From assembly GCF_030269305.1 (NCBI RefSeq), contig NZ_BSTC01000002.1, forward strand, positions 558,001-622,000: 64,000 bases of DNA, written 5' to 3'. This stretch comes from Kineosporia sp. NBRC 101731. Lineage in GTDB: Bacteria > Actinomycetota > Actinomycetes > Actinomycetales > Kineosporiaceae. Within the stretch, counting starts at the first letter, position 1, and each line of letters starts with the position of its first letter. Positions 1 through 8,781 of this stretch are shown here, piece after piece. Under the pieces are notes generated by a model. It was not told the DNA's origin. It saw nothing but the letters and a program-made list of their open reading frames with translations, and searched no databases. The position numbers and the translations under genes are program-made.

Positions 1-865
1 CGGCTGCGAGCTCGGCGGCCTTCTCGTCCTGGGCCTGCTTCTCGGACGCGGTGAGGGTGAAGGCCGCGGCGGCGTTGGCGCCGTTGCCGCCGTCAAGGGG
101 GGACGCAGTGCCCGCGAGCTGGGTGACCGCGACGCCCTCGGCGCCGATGACGAGCGCCATGACCAGCAGCCGGGCGGCGGTGGACTTACCCCCGCCGAAG
201 AGCCGACGGTTCGGCGTCGGTACGGACGTCTCGTCGGGGGCGTAGGCGGGGGCGGTGGATTTTCGGCGCCCGGGGTCGAGGTCGACGGGCTCGACGGTGA
301 GGTCGAGACCCCATTCGGCCGGGTCGACACCGTCGCTGACCGGGGCCTGGAACTCGATCGGCGCGGTGGGCGGCGACGGGAGCAGGTCGGCCTTGCTCGG
401 CTTGGCCCTGCGCTCCGGGGCCGGGATCGCGATCGGCACCATCGGCGGCTGCCGGTCGGGCTGCCGGAAGGCGTCCTGCGAGATCGCGGGCGGCACCGGC
501 ATGTCGATGCCGGCCGGACGCCACGGGTCGGTCTGGGGAATGGGGAGGACAGCGGGGGTCGGTGCCACCGCGACCGGGTACCGCGCCTGGAGCGTGGAGC
601 GCCGGGTGGCCTCCGCGCTGCGCAGTGCGCTGGCCGGGGCCGGCGGACGCTGCTGCCGAGCGGCGGGTGCGCCAGAGGGACGACTCCCGCCGGCGGGCCG
701 GCTGGTCGTTCCCCGGCCGGCTCCACGCCGGGCCTCGGCCCTGCGCAGTTCCGAACGCTTGGGATAGCTCTTGGTCTCGCCTTGGACCGAGCTGGGCACC
801 CCTCCTGTGCTCAACCACAGATCCGCGAGGTCTTCATCATTTTCAGACCCAACGGTTGCTGTCAC
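1..865 (-). CDS. Membrane-anchored protein of unknown function, C-terminus beyond window
   Basis: An open minus-strand frame runs from GTG at 863-865 off the left edge, giving about 288 visible residues. The N-terminus is acidic (DEDLADLWLSTGG), then Arg-rich (SYPKRSELRRAEARR), then a long Pro-rich cytoplasmic-looking stretch. One hydrophobic segment near residues 228-248 (RLLVMALVIGAEGV) follows the basic RRLFGGGK, so the protein is probably a type II membrane protein with its missing C-terminus outside. After the membrane segment comes an Ala/Glu/Lys-rich stretch that could be coiled coil. The next gene upstream encodes a lytic-transglycosylase-like protein, so a cell-wall role (for example M23 peptidase or transglycosylase) is possible, but no catalytic domain is visible. 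No good ribosome binding site precedes the GTG; codon use supports this frame over the antisense ones. Confidence 0.6.
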   Translation of the reverse strand, partial: MTATVGSENDEDLADLWLSTGGVPSSVQGETKSYPKRSELRRAEARRGAGRGTTSRPAGGSRPSGAPAARQQRPPAPASALRSAEATRRSTLQARYPVAVAPTPAVLPIPQTDPWRPAGIDMPVPPAISQDAFRQPDRQPPMVPIAIPAPERRAKPSKADLLPSPPTAPIEFQAPVSDGVDPAEWGLDLTVEPVDLDPGRRKSTAPAYAPDETSVPTPNRRLFGGGKSTAARLLVMALVIGAEGVAVTQLAGTASPLDGGNGANAAAAFTLTASEKQAQDEKAAELAA

Positions 866-1007
866 GCCGACTACCGTGGCGAATCGGACCCGAGAGCACA
901 AGTCCCCTGGTGAGGGTTAAGGAAGGTTTGACCTCGATCAGACGTACCGATCCACCCTGGGTGACTTCGCCATACAGAGGGTGAATTTTTGGATCACCTG
1001 CCCCACC

Positions 1008-1045
1008 GGGAAGGGCCGGCCCTCCCGAGGGGAGAACCGGCCCTC
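1008..1045 (-). terminator. GC-rich hairpin after the transglycosylase-like gene
   Basis: A nearly perfect palindrome (gggaagggccggccctccc, 1008-1026) is followed by a second copy of ccggccctccc. Together they can form strong hairpins just past the stop of the minus-strand gene that ends at 1082. There is no T-run. The remaining 866-1007 shows no other feature. Confidence 0.4.
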
Positions 1046-1081
1046 CCGGACCTGCGGACGATCCGCGGATCAGAACGTGGG

Positions 1082-1759
1082 TCAGTACCAGCCGACCGAG
1101 CGGCTGTGCGCCCAGGCGCTGCACGGGCTGCCGTAGCGCTCCTGGATGTACCGCAGGCCCCACTTGATCTGGGTGCTGGGATTGGAACGCCAGTCCTTGC
1201 CGGCCGAGGACATCTTGCTGCCGGGCAGCGACTGGGGGATGCCGTAGGCGCCGGAGGAGCGGTTCTGGGCGTTGTGGCGCCAGTTGCTCTCCTTGTCCCA
1301 GAGCTTCACCAGGCACGTGTACTGGCCCGACTTCCAGCCCCGCTTCGACACCATCAACCGGGCCACGGCCTTGGCCGAGCGAGGGCTGGTGCGGGAGGCC
1401 CGGGCGCGGGCCTGGGCCCGGCGCTTGGCGGCGGCCTTCTGGGCTGCCGCCTTCTTCGCCGCCGCCTTCCGGGCCGCGGCCTTCTTCTTCTCGGCGACGA
1501 CCTCGGCGTCGACCACCGCGGACGCACTCCGGGCGATCCGGGCGTTCCGGGTATCGATGCCGCCCACCGGGGAGGCCGCCAGGGTGGTGGTGCCGCCGGT
1601 GAGGGCAATCCGGCCGGTGAGGTCCTGCTCGGCGGCCCGGAGGTCGGCACCGGCCGCGCCACCGGTTCCTGGGGACTGCGGGGCGGTGGCGATCGCCGTA
1701 CCGGAGACGGCGACAAGGAGAACTGCCACCGAGAGGGTGCGCAGGGCGCTGGGAACCAC
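1082..1759 (-). CDS. Secreted lytic-transglycosylase-like (SLT/lysozyme fold) protein
   Basis: About 225 residues. I chose GTG at 1759 because GAAAGG lies seven bases upstream; GTG 1807 or ATG 1798 would extend the N-terminus without a ribosome site. The start gives a signal peptide (SALRTLSVAVLLVAVSG). The middle is a Lys/Ala-rich repetitive helix (KKKAAARKAAAKKAAAQK, about residues 90-120), as in wall-associated hydrolases. The C-terminal ~85 residues match the small actinobacterial transglycosylase domain: WDKESNW with the probable catalytic Glu, then SSGAYGIPQSLPGSKM, DWRSNP, QIKWGLRYI and a final AWAH..GWY. It likely cleaves peptidoglycan outside the cell. Two Cys residues flank the domain. 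Upstream (1760-2013) is non-coding, with an imperfect hairpin (ACTCAGT 1937-1943 / ACTGAGT 1958-1964). Confidence 0.85.
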   Translation of the reverse strand: MVPSALRTLSVAVLLVAVSGTAIATAPQSPGTGGAAGADLRAAEQDLTGRIALTGGTTTLAASPVGGIDTRNARIARSASAVVDAEVVAEKKKAAARKAAAKKAAAQKAAAKRRAQARARASRTSPRSAKAVARLMVSKRGWKSGQYTCLVKLWDKESNWRHNAQNRSSGAYGIPQSLPGSKMSSAGKDWRSNPSTQIKWGLRYIQERYGSPCSAWAHSRSVGWY

Positions 1760-2013
1760 GTAAGACCTTTCAACGGTGCGCCCTGGGGCACGGCGCATCT
1801 TTGTCACCCTGCTTTCGGGCCCGCCGGAACCATGATCGGCACCGCACTGACACCACAGGAGCCCTTGAGGTCAGATCGAGCACGCCTACCCGATTGCGGC
1901 AGGACGACGCCGCGATGAACGGCGCGCTCTTTCGTCACTCAGTGAAGCGGGGTGCTGACTGAGTCACCGTGTCGGGTGGCCCGTCGATATTTCAAGCGAA
2001 CTACAGGGATGGG

Positions 2014-2093
2014 ATTACTCACCGTAGACATTGGTGACGTTTCTATTACTCATCGTGGACATTGGTGAGAGTCGTCACGGACATTCGGGTGAC
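2014..2093. repeat. Three degenerate direct repeats, each with TCACC/GGTGA arms
   Basis: Two 24-bp units, 2014-2037 and 2045-2068, differ at two positions and are 31 bp apart. A weaker third copy (about 2072-2093) follows. Each unit contains an inverted repeat of the form TCACC-nine bases-GGTGA around GTAGACATT. They lie in the 480-bp gene-free stretch between the lytic-transglycosylase-like gene and phoH. They could be operator sites or the remnant of a mobile-element end; I see no transposase. The rest of the stretch (1760-2013, 2094-2189) holds only a lone CATGATCACGGACG motif at 2137-2150 that resembles the dispersed hairpin family elsewhere in the window. Confidence 0.6.
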
Positions 2094-2189
2094 GCTCCTG
2101 ACCCGCCAGTCAACACCTACTGCCGCAATAACTTTCATGATCACGGACGCTTTCGGTGGCCGGTTCAGTAGCCCGGAGCAACCAGAACG

Positions 2190-2230
2190 ACGTGAGGCCC
2201 GGCCGGGACGCTCCCGGCCGGGCCTCACGT
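2190..2230. terminator. Perfect 19-bp hairpin downstream of phoH
   Basis: 2190-2208 is the exact reverse complement of 2212-2230 with a three-base loop (cgc). It starts 12 bases after the phoH stop on the minus strand. The stem is almost all GC and no T-run follows, as is common for actinobacterial terminators. Confidence 0.85.
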
Positions 2231-2241
2231 CGGAACAACTG

Positions 2242-3582
2242 TCAGGGCACGAAGTTCTCCAGCAGTTCGGTGACGAGTGCCGCCACCGGCGAGCGCTCCG
2301 ACCGGGTCAGAGTGATGTGGGCGAAGAGCGGATGACCCTTCATCGCCTCGATCACGGCCGCGACCCCGTCGTGCCGGCCCACCCGGAGGTTGTCGCGCTG
2401 CGCCACGTCGTGGGTCAGCACCACCCGGGAGTTCTGGCCGATCCGCGAGAGCACGGTCAGCAGCACGTTGCGCTCCAGCGACTGCGCCTCGTCCACGATC
2501 ACGAACGCGTCGTGCAGCGAACGGCCGCGGATATGGGTCAGCGGCAGCACCTCGAGCATGCCGCGGCCCATCACCTCCTCGACCACCTCGGGTGCGACCA
2601 GCGCCCCCAGGGTGTCGAAAACCGCCTGCGCCCAGGGGTTCATCTTCTCCGCCTCGTTACCGGGCAGGTAGCCGAGATCCTGCCCACCGACGGCGTAGAG
2701 AGGACGGAACACCATGACCTTGCGGTGCTGACCCCGCTCGAGCACGGCCTCCAGACCCGCGCACAGGGCCAGGGCGGACTTTCCGGTGCCGGCCCGGCCA
2801 CCCATCGAGAGGATGCCGATCTCCGGGTCGAGCAGCAGGTCGATCGCGATGCGCTGCTCGGCACTCCGGCCGTGCACCCCGAACACCTCGCGGTCACCGC
2901 GGACCAGCTTCACCCTCTTGTCCGGCGTCACCCGGCCCAGGGCGGAGCCGTTCGGCGAGGCGATCACCAGGCCGGTGTGGCACGGGAGTTCCGCAGCCTC
3001 CGGCACGTCGAGCGCCTCACCCGCGTACAGCGCGCCCACCTGGGACGCGTCCAGTTTCAGTTCGTCCAGCCCGGTCCAGCCGGAGTCCACGGCCAGGCCG
3101 GCCTGGTACTCCTCGGCCGCCAGGCCGATCGCCGAGGCCTTGATCCGCATCGGCAGGTCTTTGCTGACCAGCGTGACCGACAACCCCTCGGAGGCCAGGC
3201 TGCGCGCCACGGCCAGGATGCGGCTGTCGTTGTCCGCGTGCCGGAAACCGTCCGGCAGCACAGAGAGGTCTGCGTGGTTGAGCTCGACCCTCAGGGTGCC
3301 CCCGTCGTCGCCGAGGGGCATCGGGGCGTCGAGCCGCCCGTGCTTGATCCTCAGGTCGTCCAGCAGGCGCAGGGCCTGCCGCGCGAAGTAACCGAGTTCG
3401 GGGTGGTTGCGCTTCCCCTCGAGCTCGGTGATCACGACGACGGGAAGAACGACCTCGTGCTCGGCGAAACGATGAATCGCCTTCGGGTCCGACAGCAGGA
3501 CCGACGTGTCGAGAACGAACGTCCGGTCACCTGCCTCGGGCGCGTTCGCAGAGGCCTGGGTGAAACTCGCGGGCAATGCCAC
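2242..3582 (-). CDS. phoH: PIN domain-PhoH ATPase fusion
   Basis: 446 residues from GTG 3582, which has GAGGGGAG upstream; longer starts lack a ribosome site. Residues 20-165 form a PIN nuclease domain with the acidic residues in place (FVLDTS D25, ITELEG E53, DNDSR). Residues 235-446 are a PhoH-type P-loop ATPase: Walker A GRAGTGKS (262-269), Walker B VIVDEAQ (361-367) and the [10 protein letters not shown] region. This is the PhoH2/YlaK architecture, an RNA helicase plus ribonuclease in characterised members (family knowledge). All key residues seem present, so it is probably active. It stands alone, with a terminator directly after it and a roughly 330-bp gap before the next gene upstream. 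Confidence 0.93.
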   Translation of the reverse strand: MALPASFTQASANAPEAGDRTFVLDTSVLLSDPKAIHRFAEHEVVLPVVVITELEGKRNHPELGYFARQALRLLDDLRIKHGRLDAPMPLGDDGGTLRVELNHADLSVLPDGFRHADNDSRILAVARSLASEGLSVTLVSKDLPMRIKASAIGLAAEEYQAGLAVDSGWTGLDELKLDASQVGALYAGEALDVPEAAELPCHTGLVIASPNGSALGRVTPDKRVKLVRGDREVFGVHGRSAEQRIAIDLLLDPEIGILSMGGRAGTGKSALALCAGLEAVLERGQHRKVMVFRPLYAVGGQDLGYLPGNEAEKMNPWAQAVFDTLGALVAPEVVEEVMGRGMLEVLPLTHIRGRSLHDAFVIVDEAQSLERNVLLTVLSRIGQNSRVVLTHDVAQRDNLRVGRHDGVAAVIEAMKGHPLFAHITLTRSERSPVAALVTELLENFVP

Positions 3583-3863
3583 GATGACTCCCCTCGCTGG
3601 AGGATGACGAACGTCCCGCCTGGCAACGACATATTGCCTGGCGGCAAGCGACGCTACGCGAGGTACCACCGTCGCTATCCGGACCGGGTCACGTCAACCC
3701 ATTGCACGTAAACGGTTTTGACGGGGTCGGTGTCATAACTGCGGTGAGGCCGGAAAAGACGTGCCCGCTCTCGGAATTCCGCGAATCACGATCACGGGCG
3801 GGTATCTTCGCTATCACGGTTGAGTTACGGGGAGTTGAACAACAAAGGCGACCGCAAAATGAG

Positions 3864-3895
3864 GGACGCCTGTGAGCCAGGGCTCACAGGCGTCC
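3864..3895. terminator. 15-bp perfect hairpin downstream of uppS
   Basis: GGACGCCTGTGAGCC at 3864-3878 pairs exactly with 3881-3895 around a two-base loop, 15 bases past the uppS stop. The rest of the 3583-3910 gap carries the phoH promoter region but no clear -10/-35 pair or coding frame that I can support. Confidence 0.8.
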
Positions 3896-3910
3896 TCACG
3901 TAGGTTCGGT

Positions 3911-4678
3911 CTAAGCCCCGTAGCGACGCTCCCGCTGGGCGTACTGCCGCAGGGCCCGGAGGAAGTCGACCTTGCGGAAGTCGGGCCACAGCGCCTCGCA
4001 GAACGAGAACTCGCTGTGGGCGCTCTGCCAGAGCAGGAAACCCGACAGCCGCTGCTCGCCGGAGGTGCGGATGACCAGATCCGGGTCGGGCTGGCCCTTG
4101 GTGTAGAGGTGCTCGGCGATGTGCTCGACGTCGAGAAGCTCCGCGAGTTCCTCGATCGTGGTGCCGCGGGCGGCGTGCTCGGACAGGAGTGACCGCACGG
4201 CGTCGGCGATCTCGCGGCGGCCGCCGTAACCGATGGCGATGTTCACGGTCCGCGGGCAGTCGACCCCGCGGGTCTGCTCCTCGAGCTCCTTGAGGCGGGC
4301 GGACGTCGCGCCCGGCAGCAGGTCGAGCGCGCCCACCGGGTTCACCCGCCAGCGGCCGGTCGCGGCGATCTCCCCCGCGACCCCCTCGGAGATCTGGAAG
4401 AGCGCCGCGAGCTCCTCGGGCGAGCGGCCGGTGAGATTGTCGGTGGAGAGCAGCCAGAGGGTGACGACCTCGACCCCCACCTGGTCGCACCAGCCCAGGA
4501 ACTCGAGGATCTTCGCGGCCCCGGCCCGGTGCCCACCACTGGCGTCGAGCCCGGAGTTCTTCGCCCAGCGCCGGTTACCGTCGAGAATGACCCCGATGTG
4601 GCGCGGGACGGCGTCGGGCTGCAAGCCCCTCATGACGTTGCGCTGATAGGCGCGGTAGACGAGCCGGCGCAGTCCCAT
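3911..4678 (-). CDS. uppS: Isoprenyl transferase (undecaprenyl diphosphate synthase)
   Basis: 255 residues from ATG 4678 with GTGAGG just upstream. The cis-prenyltransferase signature is complete: HIGVILDGNRRWAK with the catalytic Asp33, the WLLSTDNLTG loop (76-85), IAIGYGGRREI, and RTSGEQRLSGFLLWQ (204-218), followed by the EF.....WPDF segment. The enzyme condenses isopentenyl diphosphate in cis to make the C50-55 polyprenyl carrier for peptidoglycan and wall polymers. It is monocistronic and ends in a strong terminator. A polyprenyl diphosphatase (uppP) lies in the same window at 27.4 kb, though not linked. Length is normal for the long-chain bacterial family. Confidence 0.95.
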   Translation of the reverse strand: MGLRRLVYRAYQRNVMRGLQPDAVPRHIGVILDGNRRWAKNSGLDASGGHRAGAAKILEFLGWCDQVGVEVVTLWLLSTDNLTGRSPEELAALFQISEGVAGEIAATGRWRVNPVGALDLLPGATSARLKELEEQTRGVDCPRTVNIAIGYGGRREIADAVRSLLSEHAARGTTIEELAELLDVEHIAEHLYTKGQPDPDLVIRTSGEQRLSGFLLWQSAHSEFSFCEALWPDFRKVDFLRALRQYAQRERRYGA

Positions 4679-4764
4679 GAACCTCACGGTAGCGCTGTCC
4701 CGAGGGTGGGTTGTAGCAAAGTGCCCGTTCTTCAAGCAGACGGCGCACTCCCGAAACCGGAAAG

Positions 4765-4782
4765 TGACATTGATTCATGTCA
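4765..4782. promoter_or_regulatory. TGACAT-6-ATGTCA palindrome between divergent uppS and hemolysin III genes
   Basis: Two six-base arms flank tgattc in the 200-bp divergent intergenic region. It is a plausible operator serving either gene; the minus-strand arm also reads TTGACA, like a -35 element for uppS, but I see no good matching -10. Confidence 0.35.
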
Positions 4783-4880
4783 AGCACGGGCCGCCCGATG
4801 CGTCAAGGGGTCTGGCACCCCGAAATCCTGAGTGGTGCGCCCACCGCCAATCCCCAAGGTCCGCCGCTAGTCTCGGTGTG

Positions 4881-5654
4881 ATGACGGATCACCACGAGCA
4901 GGCCCCGAGCCTCGGCGCCCAGGACGAGCCCACCGGCCGCACCGGCCGGATCGAGGCCGGCGTGGAACGCATCGGCGACCGGCTCGAGGCCGGCCGGGAA
5001 CGCATAGAGAACAAGCTCGTCGAGCTGAAGCCGCGGATGCGGGGCTGGCTGCACGCCGGCACCTTCCCGCTGTCGGTGCTGCTCGGCGCGATCCTGGTGA
5101 TCCTGGCTCCGGACGAGCGCACCCGCGTCTCCACGGCGGTCTTCGCCGTCACCGCGTCCATGCTCTTCGGCGTCAGCGCGCTGTACCACCGGGGCGGCTG
5201 GAGCCCTCGCACCAGCTCCTTCTTGAAGCGGTTCGACCACGCCAACATCTTCCTGATCATCGCCGGCACCTACACGCCGTTCAGCGTGCTGCTGCTGCCC
5301 TCCGGCCCGGCCCGGACCCTCCTGTGGATCGTCTGGACCGGCGCCTTGCTCGGCGTGGCCTTCCGGGTGCTCTGGGTCGGGGCGCCGCGCTGGCTGTACG
5401 TGCCCGTCTACATCGCCCTGGGCTGGGTGGCGCTGGCCTACGTGCCCGCCCTGCTCAAGGGCGGCGGCGTGGCGGTGTTCACCCTGGTCGTGGTGGGCGG
5501 CGCGCTCTACACCATGGGTGCCGTGGTCTACGGCCTGAAGAGGCCCAACCCGAGCCCGCGCTACTTCGGGTTCCACGAGGTGTTCCACGCCTTCACCGTG
5601 CTGGCGTTCCTGGCCCACTACACGGGTATCAGCCTGGCGGCGTTCAACTCGTAG
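4881..5654 (+). CDS. Hemolysin III family (PAQR-like) membrane protein
   Basis: 257 residues from ATG 4881. A charged N-terminal region of about 55 residues (RIEAGVERIGDRLEAGRERIE, probably amphipathic helix) precedes seven membrane helices. The diagnostic PAQR/YqfA residues are present: SALYHRGGW, FDHANIFLIIAGTYTPF and the late FHEVFHAF, whose His residues bind zinc in characterised relatives. The name hemolysin is historical; a role in membrane homeostasis is more likely. The last codons and the stop lie inside an 18-bp tandem duplication. It converges on the unknown gene ending at 5662, eight bases away. Confidence 0.88.
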   Translation: MTDHHEQAPSLGAQDEPTGRTGRIEAGVERIGDRLEAGRERIENKLVELKPRMRGWLHAGTFPLSVLLGAILVILAPDERTRVSTAVFAVTASMLFGVSALYHRGGWSPRTSSFLKRFDHANIFLIIAGTYTPFSVLLLPSGPARTLLWIVWTGALLGVAFRVLWVGAPRWLYVPVYIALGWVALAYVPALLKGGGVAVFTLVVVGGALYTMGAVVYGLKRPNPSPRYFGFHEVFHAFTVLAFLAHYTGISLAAFNS

Positions 5655-5674
5655 TCGGCGTTCAACTCGTAGTC
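5639..5674. repeat. 18-bp perfect tandem duplication across two gene ends
   Basis: 5639-5656 and 5657-5674 are identical (ggcgttcaactcgtagtc). The first copy encodes the last residues and stop of the hemolysin III gene; the second contains the stop of the convergent minus-strand gene. Confidence 0.9.
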
Positions 5675-6177
5675 GTCGCCGGTCCGGCCCGGCGCACCTT
5701 CTCCACCTCTTCCATGGCCGTGCGCAGGTCTCCGAGCCAGGTCGAGGTGTTGTCCCCGACCAGACGCACGCACCAGGCCAGCGCGTGGGCGCGCGAACGG
5801 GCGACCCCGGCGTCCACCAGGGTGTCCAGCACCAGCCGCTCGGACTGACGCAGCCGCGTCATCACCGGCACGGCGAGACTGGTGAAGACCTCGGTCTCCT
5901 CCCCCGAGGTCACCGCCCAGGCGACCTTGCGGCCGAACCGGTGCTCGGCCTCGCGGGCGATCTGGATGCGGCGCTCCCGGGTCTCCTCCCGGAAGCGGGC
6001 GATGCCACCGGCCGTGGCCTCCTTGAAGGCCGGACCGTCGTCGGTGGCCTCGGGCGCGGCAACGGTCAGCCGCACCATGATCTCCTCGCGGTCGGTGACG
6101 ACCTCCGCCGCGGGCTCGTTCCACTCGGCCGGCAACCGGGCGCCGAACCAAGCCTTGACTGCTCCTGCTTCATCCAT
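5662..6177 (-). CDS. Conserved-looking protein of unknown function
   Basis: 171 residues from ATG 6177 (MDEAGAVKAWFGARLPAEW). It reads as a soluble alpha/beta protein. The first half has alternating hydrophobic strands (DREEIMVRLTVAAPE), then an Arg/Glu-rich helix (ARFREETRERRIQIAREAEHRF). The C-terminal half resembles a compact helical module (RLRQSERLVLDTLVDAGVARSRAHALAWCVRLVG) and ends in a Thr/Ser tail. I recognise no catalytic motif. The RSRAHALAWCVRL segment looks like what is seen in small actinobacterial regulators, but that is only an impression. It shares a short divergent region with the DUF397 gene. Confidence 0.7.
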   Translation of the reverse strand: MDEAGAVKAWFGARLPAEWNEPAAEVVTDREEIMVRLTVAAPEATDDGPAFKEATAGGIARFREETRERRIQIAREAEHRFGRKVAWAVTSGEETEVFTSLAVPVMTRLRQSERLVLDTLVDAGVARSRAHALAWCVRLVGDNTSTWLGDLRTAMEEVEKVRRAGPATTTS

Positions 6178-6326
6178 ACCAGCGATGATTACTTGATTAC
6201 ACAGCCGATGCAAGCGTGTAATCACGCTTCTTCCCTGAGCAGAGATGCTGCCCCGGCATGGCATCGATGTCACTCGCCGTGCCTACAAGCGATCATCAAG
6301 CGCAACCGGAGCGCTACCCTGTGCGC

Positions 6327-6572
6327 ATGACCACACAGCGCAGCGGCGAGGTCACAGATCTGAGCGTGGTGATCGACCCTGCCACCACGACCTGGGTAGC
6401 CGGCCGCTCCCAGGAAGGCCTGGACGACCGCCTCGAGGTTGCCGTGCTCGAGCCCGGCAACCGGGTCGCCGTCCGCGACGTCACCCACCCGGCCGGGCCC
6501 GCCCTGGTGTTCAGCAGCGCCGAGTGGCAGGGCCTGCTCGGCGGCCGGCCGAGTCTGGTCGACCTGCGCTAG
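6327..6572 (+). CDS. DUF397 domain protein (orphan)
   Basis: 81 residues from ATG 6327. The C-terminal half carries the DUF397 pattern ([16 protein letters not shown] followed by [11 protein letters not shown] and a Leu-Leu end). In actinomycetes these small proteins usually sit beside an XRE-type regulator and can act as its partner in development control. No such regulator is visible nearby, so this copy is an orphan. Its N-terminus departs from the usual W.KSS start ([14 protein letters not shown]), so it is a divergent member. Its TAG stop overlaps the convergent stop of the next gene by four bases. Confidence 0.75.
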   Translation: MTTQRSGEVTDLSVVIDPATTTWVAGRSQEGLDDRLEVAVLEPGNRVAVRDVTHPAGPALVFSSAEWQGLLGGRPSLVDLR

Positions 6573-8677
6573 AAGTCTTCGGTCGCCGGCACTTCCGGGG
6601 CCAGCTGCTTCTCCAGATCCGCCACGGTGGTCGCCGGCAGGTGGCAGGCGAAGTCATGGCAGACGAAGGCCTGGGCCTCGCCCGACCTCGCCAGCGGGCG
6701 CCCGGCCAGCAGCGGCACTCCCGGTGCGTCCGGCACTCCGGCGCTGATCACGGCCCCCGGTGCGGTCGAGGCCAGGGCGGCGAGGTGGAGATCCAGGCGC
6801 ACCGGGTCGTCCTCGTACCCGACGATCGCGATCTCCCGGGGCCCGTCCAGCCGCGCCACCGACACGGCCAGCCCCCAGCCGAACGCCTGCGGGGCATGCC
6901 CGCCGACCGCGCCGGTGGCGGCCAGGCACCGCTGCGCCGCCTCCCGCGCGCGCGGCGAACCGGTCAGCGCGGCGTAGCTGAGCAGTGCCCCAGCCGCCGC
7001 GGAAGCGCCTGAGGGGTAGGCATTGTCGGTCGGATCGGCCGGGCGGCGCAGGGCCCGCAGGGCCTCGTCGGTCGAGTCGGACGCGGTGTCGTGCACCCCG
7101 TCGTCGTCGATGAACTGGGTCATCACCACCTCGAGCAGGTTCCCCGCGGTGGCCAGCCAGCGCACGTCACCGGTGACGTGGTGCAGGGTGAGCAGGCCCT
7201 CGGCCAGGTCGGCGTAGTCCTCCAGCACCCCGACGGCGGCCCCCGGGTTGCCGTGCCGGCTGGCCCGGTGCAGCCGGGGTAACCCCCCAGTGCTGTAAAG
7301 GTGCACGCGGAGCACCAGATTCGCGATCCGCCCGGCGGCCTCCACCAGGTCGGGCCGGTTCAGCAGGGCGCCGGTCTCCGCCAGCGCGGCGATGGCCAGC
7401 CCGTTCCAGGCCGCCACCACCTTGTCGTCCCGTCCGGGCTGCGGACGGGCCGTGCGCACGGCCCGCAGCTTCTCCCGCAGGCCCTCCCAGCGGGCGGCGG
7501 TGAACGGGTCGGCCCAGACGTCCTGCGCCAGCTGGGCCGTGGACGCGCCGTGCTCGAAGGTGCCCGGCCGCCCCACCCGTAGCAGGGCCGCCGCCCAGAC
7601 GCCGTCTTCCGGGCCGAGGTGGGTCAGCAGGTCCTCGGGCGTCCAGACGTAGGTGCGCCCCTCCTCGCCGTGCCGCTCGCCGGTCTCCTCGTCCACCACC
7701 TCGGTGTCCGCGTCGAGCGAGGAGGCCAGCCCGTGCTCGTCGGTGAGCAGCGCGGAGACCATCCAGTCGCAGGTCTCCTGCGCGATCCGGGAACCCACCG
7801 CCTCCCCCGTCAGCCGCCACCAGTGCAGGTACACCCGGGCCAGCTGGGCATTGTCGTAGAGCATCTTCTCGAAGTGCGGCACCACCCAGCCGGCGTCCAC
7901 CGAGTAGCGCGCGAACCCGCCCGCCACCTGGTCGTACATCCCGCTGCGGGCCATCGCCCGCAGGGTGCGACCGGCCAGGTCGTGGGCCGCCCGGCCACCG
8001 GGGCTGCGTGGCTGCGCGGCGGCATACCGGATCAGGAACTCCAGCACCATGGACGGCGGGAACTTCGGGGCGCCGCCGAAGCCCCCGTGCACGGGGTCCT
8101 CGGAGGAGACGAGCTTCTGCAGGGCGCTGGTGAGGGTGTCCCAGTCCGGCGGTGACGCCCCGGCGCTGCTCGGGATGGCCTGGTCGGCGAGGGCCTTGGC
8201 GATCCGGGCGCCGGCCTCCAGCACCTCGCCGCGGCGCTGGTTCCAGGTGTTCGACACCGCGGTCAGCAACTGCCGGAACGAGGGCATCGGGCCGCGCGGC
8301 ACCGGCGGGTAGTACGTACCCGCGTAGAACGGGCGGCCCTGCGGGGTGAGGAACACCGTCATCGGCCAGCCGCCCTGACCGGTGAGGGCCTGGGTCGCGG
8401 CCATGTAGGTGGAGTCGACATCGGGCCGCTCCTCGCGGTCCACCTTGACGTTGACGAACAGCTTGTTCATCAGGTCGGCGACCTCGGGGTCCTCGAAGGA
8501 CTCGTGCGCCATGACGTGACACCAGTGACAGGCCGCGTAGCCCACCGACAGCAGGATCGGCGCGTCGCGGCGGGAGGCCTCGGCGAAGGCCGCCTCGCCC
8601 CACTGCCGCCAGTCGACCGGGTTGTCCTTGTGCTGTAGCAGGTACGGGCTGGTCGCGTGCTCCAGTCGGTTGGCCAC
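6569..8677 (-). CDS. YyaL/SSP411-type thioredoxin-fold protein (DUF255)
   Basis: 702 residues from GTG 8677. The N-terminus is the hallmark of the family: [21 protein letters not shown], then a thioredoxin-like domain with CHWCHVM (Cys50, Cys53) and [14 protein letters not shown]. The rest (about 180-690) is an (alpha/alpha)6-barrel-like region of the kind related to N-acylglucosamine epimerases, with [25 protein letters not shown]. Human SPATA20 and B. subtilis YyaL are relatives; the physiological reaction is not established. The gene is monocistronic. Its CHWCH retains both cysteines, so redox activity is plausible. Confidence 0.92.
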   Translation of the reverse strand: MANRLEHATSPYLLQHKDNPVDWRQWGEAAFAEASRRDAPILLSVGYAACHWCHVMAHESFEDPEVADLMNKLFVNVKVDREERPDVDSTYMAATQALTGQGGWPMTVFLTPQGRPFYAGTYYPPVPRGPMPSFRQLLTAVSNTWNQRRGEVLEAGARIAKALADQAIPSSAGASPPDWDTLTSALQKLVSSEDPVHGGFGGAPKFPPSMVLEFLIRYAAAQPRSPGGRAAHDLAGRTLRAMARSGMYDQVAGGFARYSVDAGWVVPHFEKMLYDNAQLARVYLHWWRLTGEAVGSRIAQETCDWMVSALLTDEHGLASSLDADTEVVDEETGERHGEEGRTYVWTPEDLLTHLGPEDGVWAAALLRVGRPGTFEHGASTAQLAQDVWADPFTAARWEGLREKLRAVRTARPQPGRDDKVVAAWNGLAIAALAETGALLNRPDLVEAAGRIANLVLRVHLYSTGGLPRLHRASRHGNPGAAVGVLEDYADLAEGLLTLHHVTGDVRWLATAGNLLEVVMTQFIDDDGVHDTASDSTDEALRALRRPADPTDNAYPSGASAAAGALLSYAALTGSPRAREAAQRCLAATGAVGGHAPQAFGWGLAVSVARLDGPREIAIVGYEDDPVRLDLHLAALASTAPGAVISAGVPDAPGVPLLAGRPLARSGEAQAFVCHDFACHLPATTVADLEKQLAPEVPATEDF

Positions 8678-8724
8678 AGCGTCAAGGTCTCACGCCCACC
8701 ACGACATCGCCGCCGGACACGCGA

Positions 8725-8762
8725 CGAGGGCGGGCCGTCACCGTGGTGACGACCCGCCCTCG
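8725..8762. terminator. 18-bp hairpin after the glycosyltransferase operon
   Basis: 8725-8742 pairs with 8745-8762 with one mismatch and a two-base loop. It lies 20 bases past the stop of the minus-strand glycosyltransferase and just upstream of the YyaL-type gene start. Confidence 0.8.
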
Positions 8763-8781
8763 AAGGCAGTACCTAGATGAC

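Noticed and set aside
1760-2010. c-di-AMP (ydaO) riboswitch before the lytic-transglycosylase-like gene
   Set aside because: Such riboswitches precede wall-lytic genes in actinobacteria, but I did not find the conserved blocks in this region.
2062-3711. A long plus-strand frame antisense to phoH
   Set aside because: It is rich in His/Arg/Gln/Gly as expected for the shadow of a high-GC gene, whereas the minus strand encodes PIN and PhoH motifs with a proper ribosome site. The same holds for long antisense frames over UppP, MoxR, VWA, the kinases, GH31 and GGDEF-EAL.
4881-5654. Haemolytic toxin
   Set aside because: Hemolysin III is a family name; the sequence is a seven-helix PAQR-like membrane protein.
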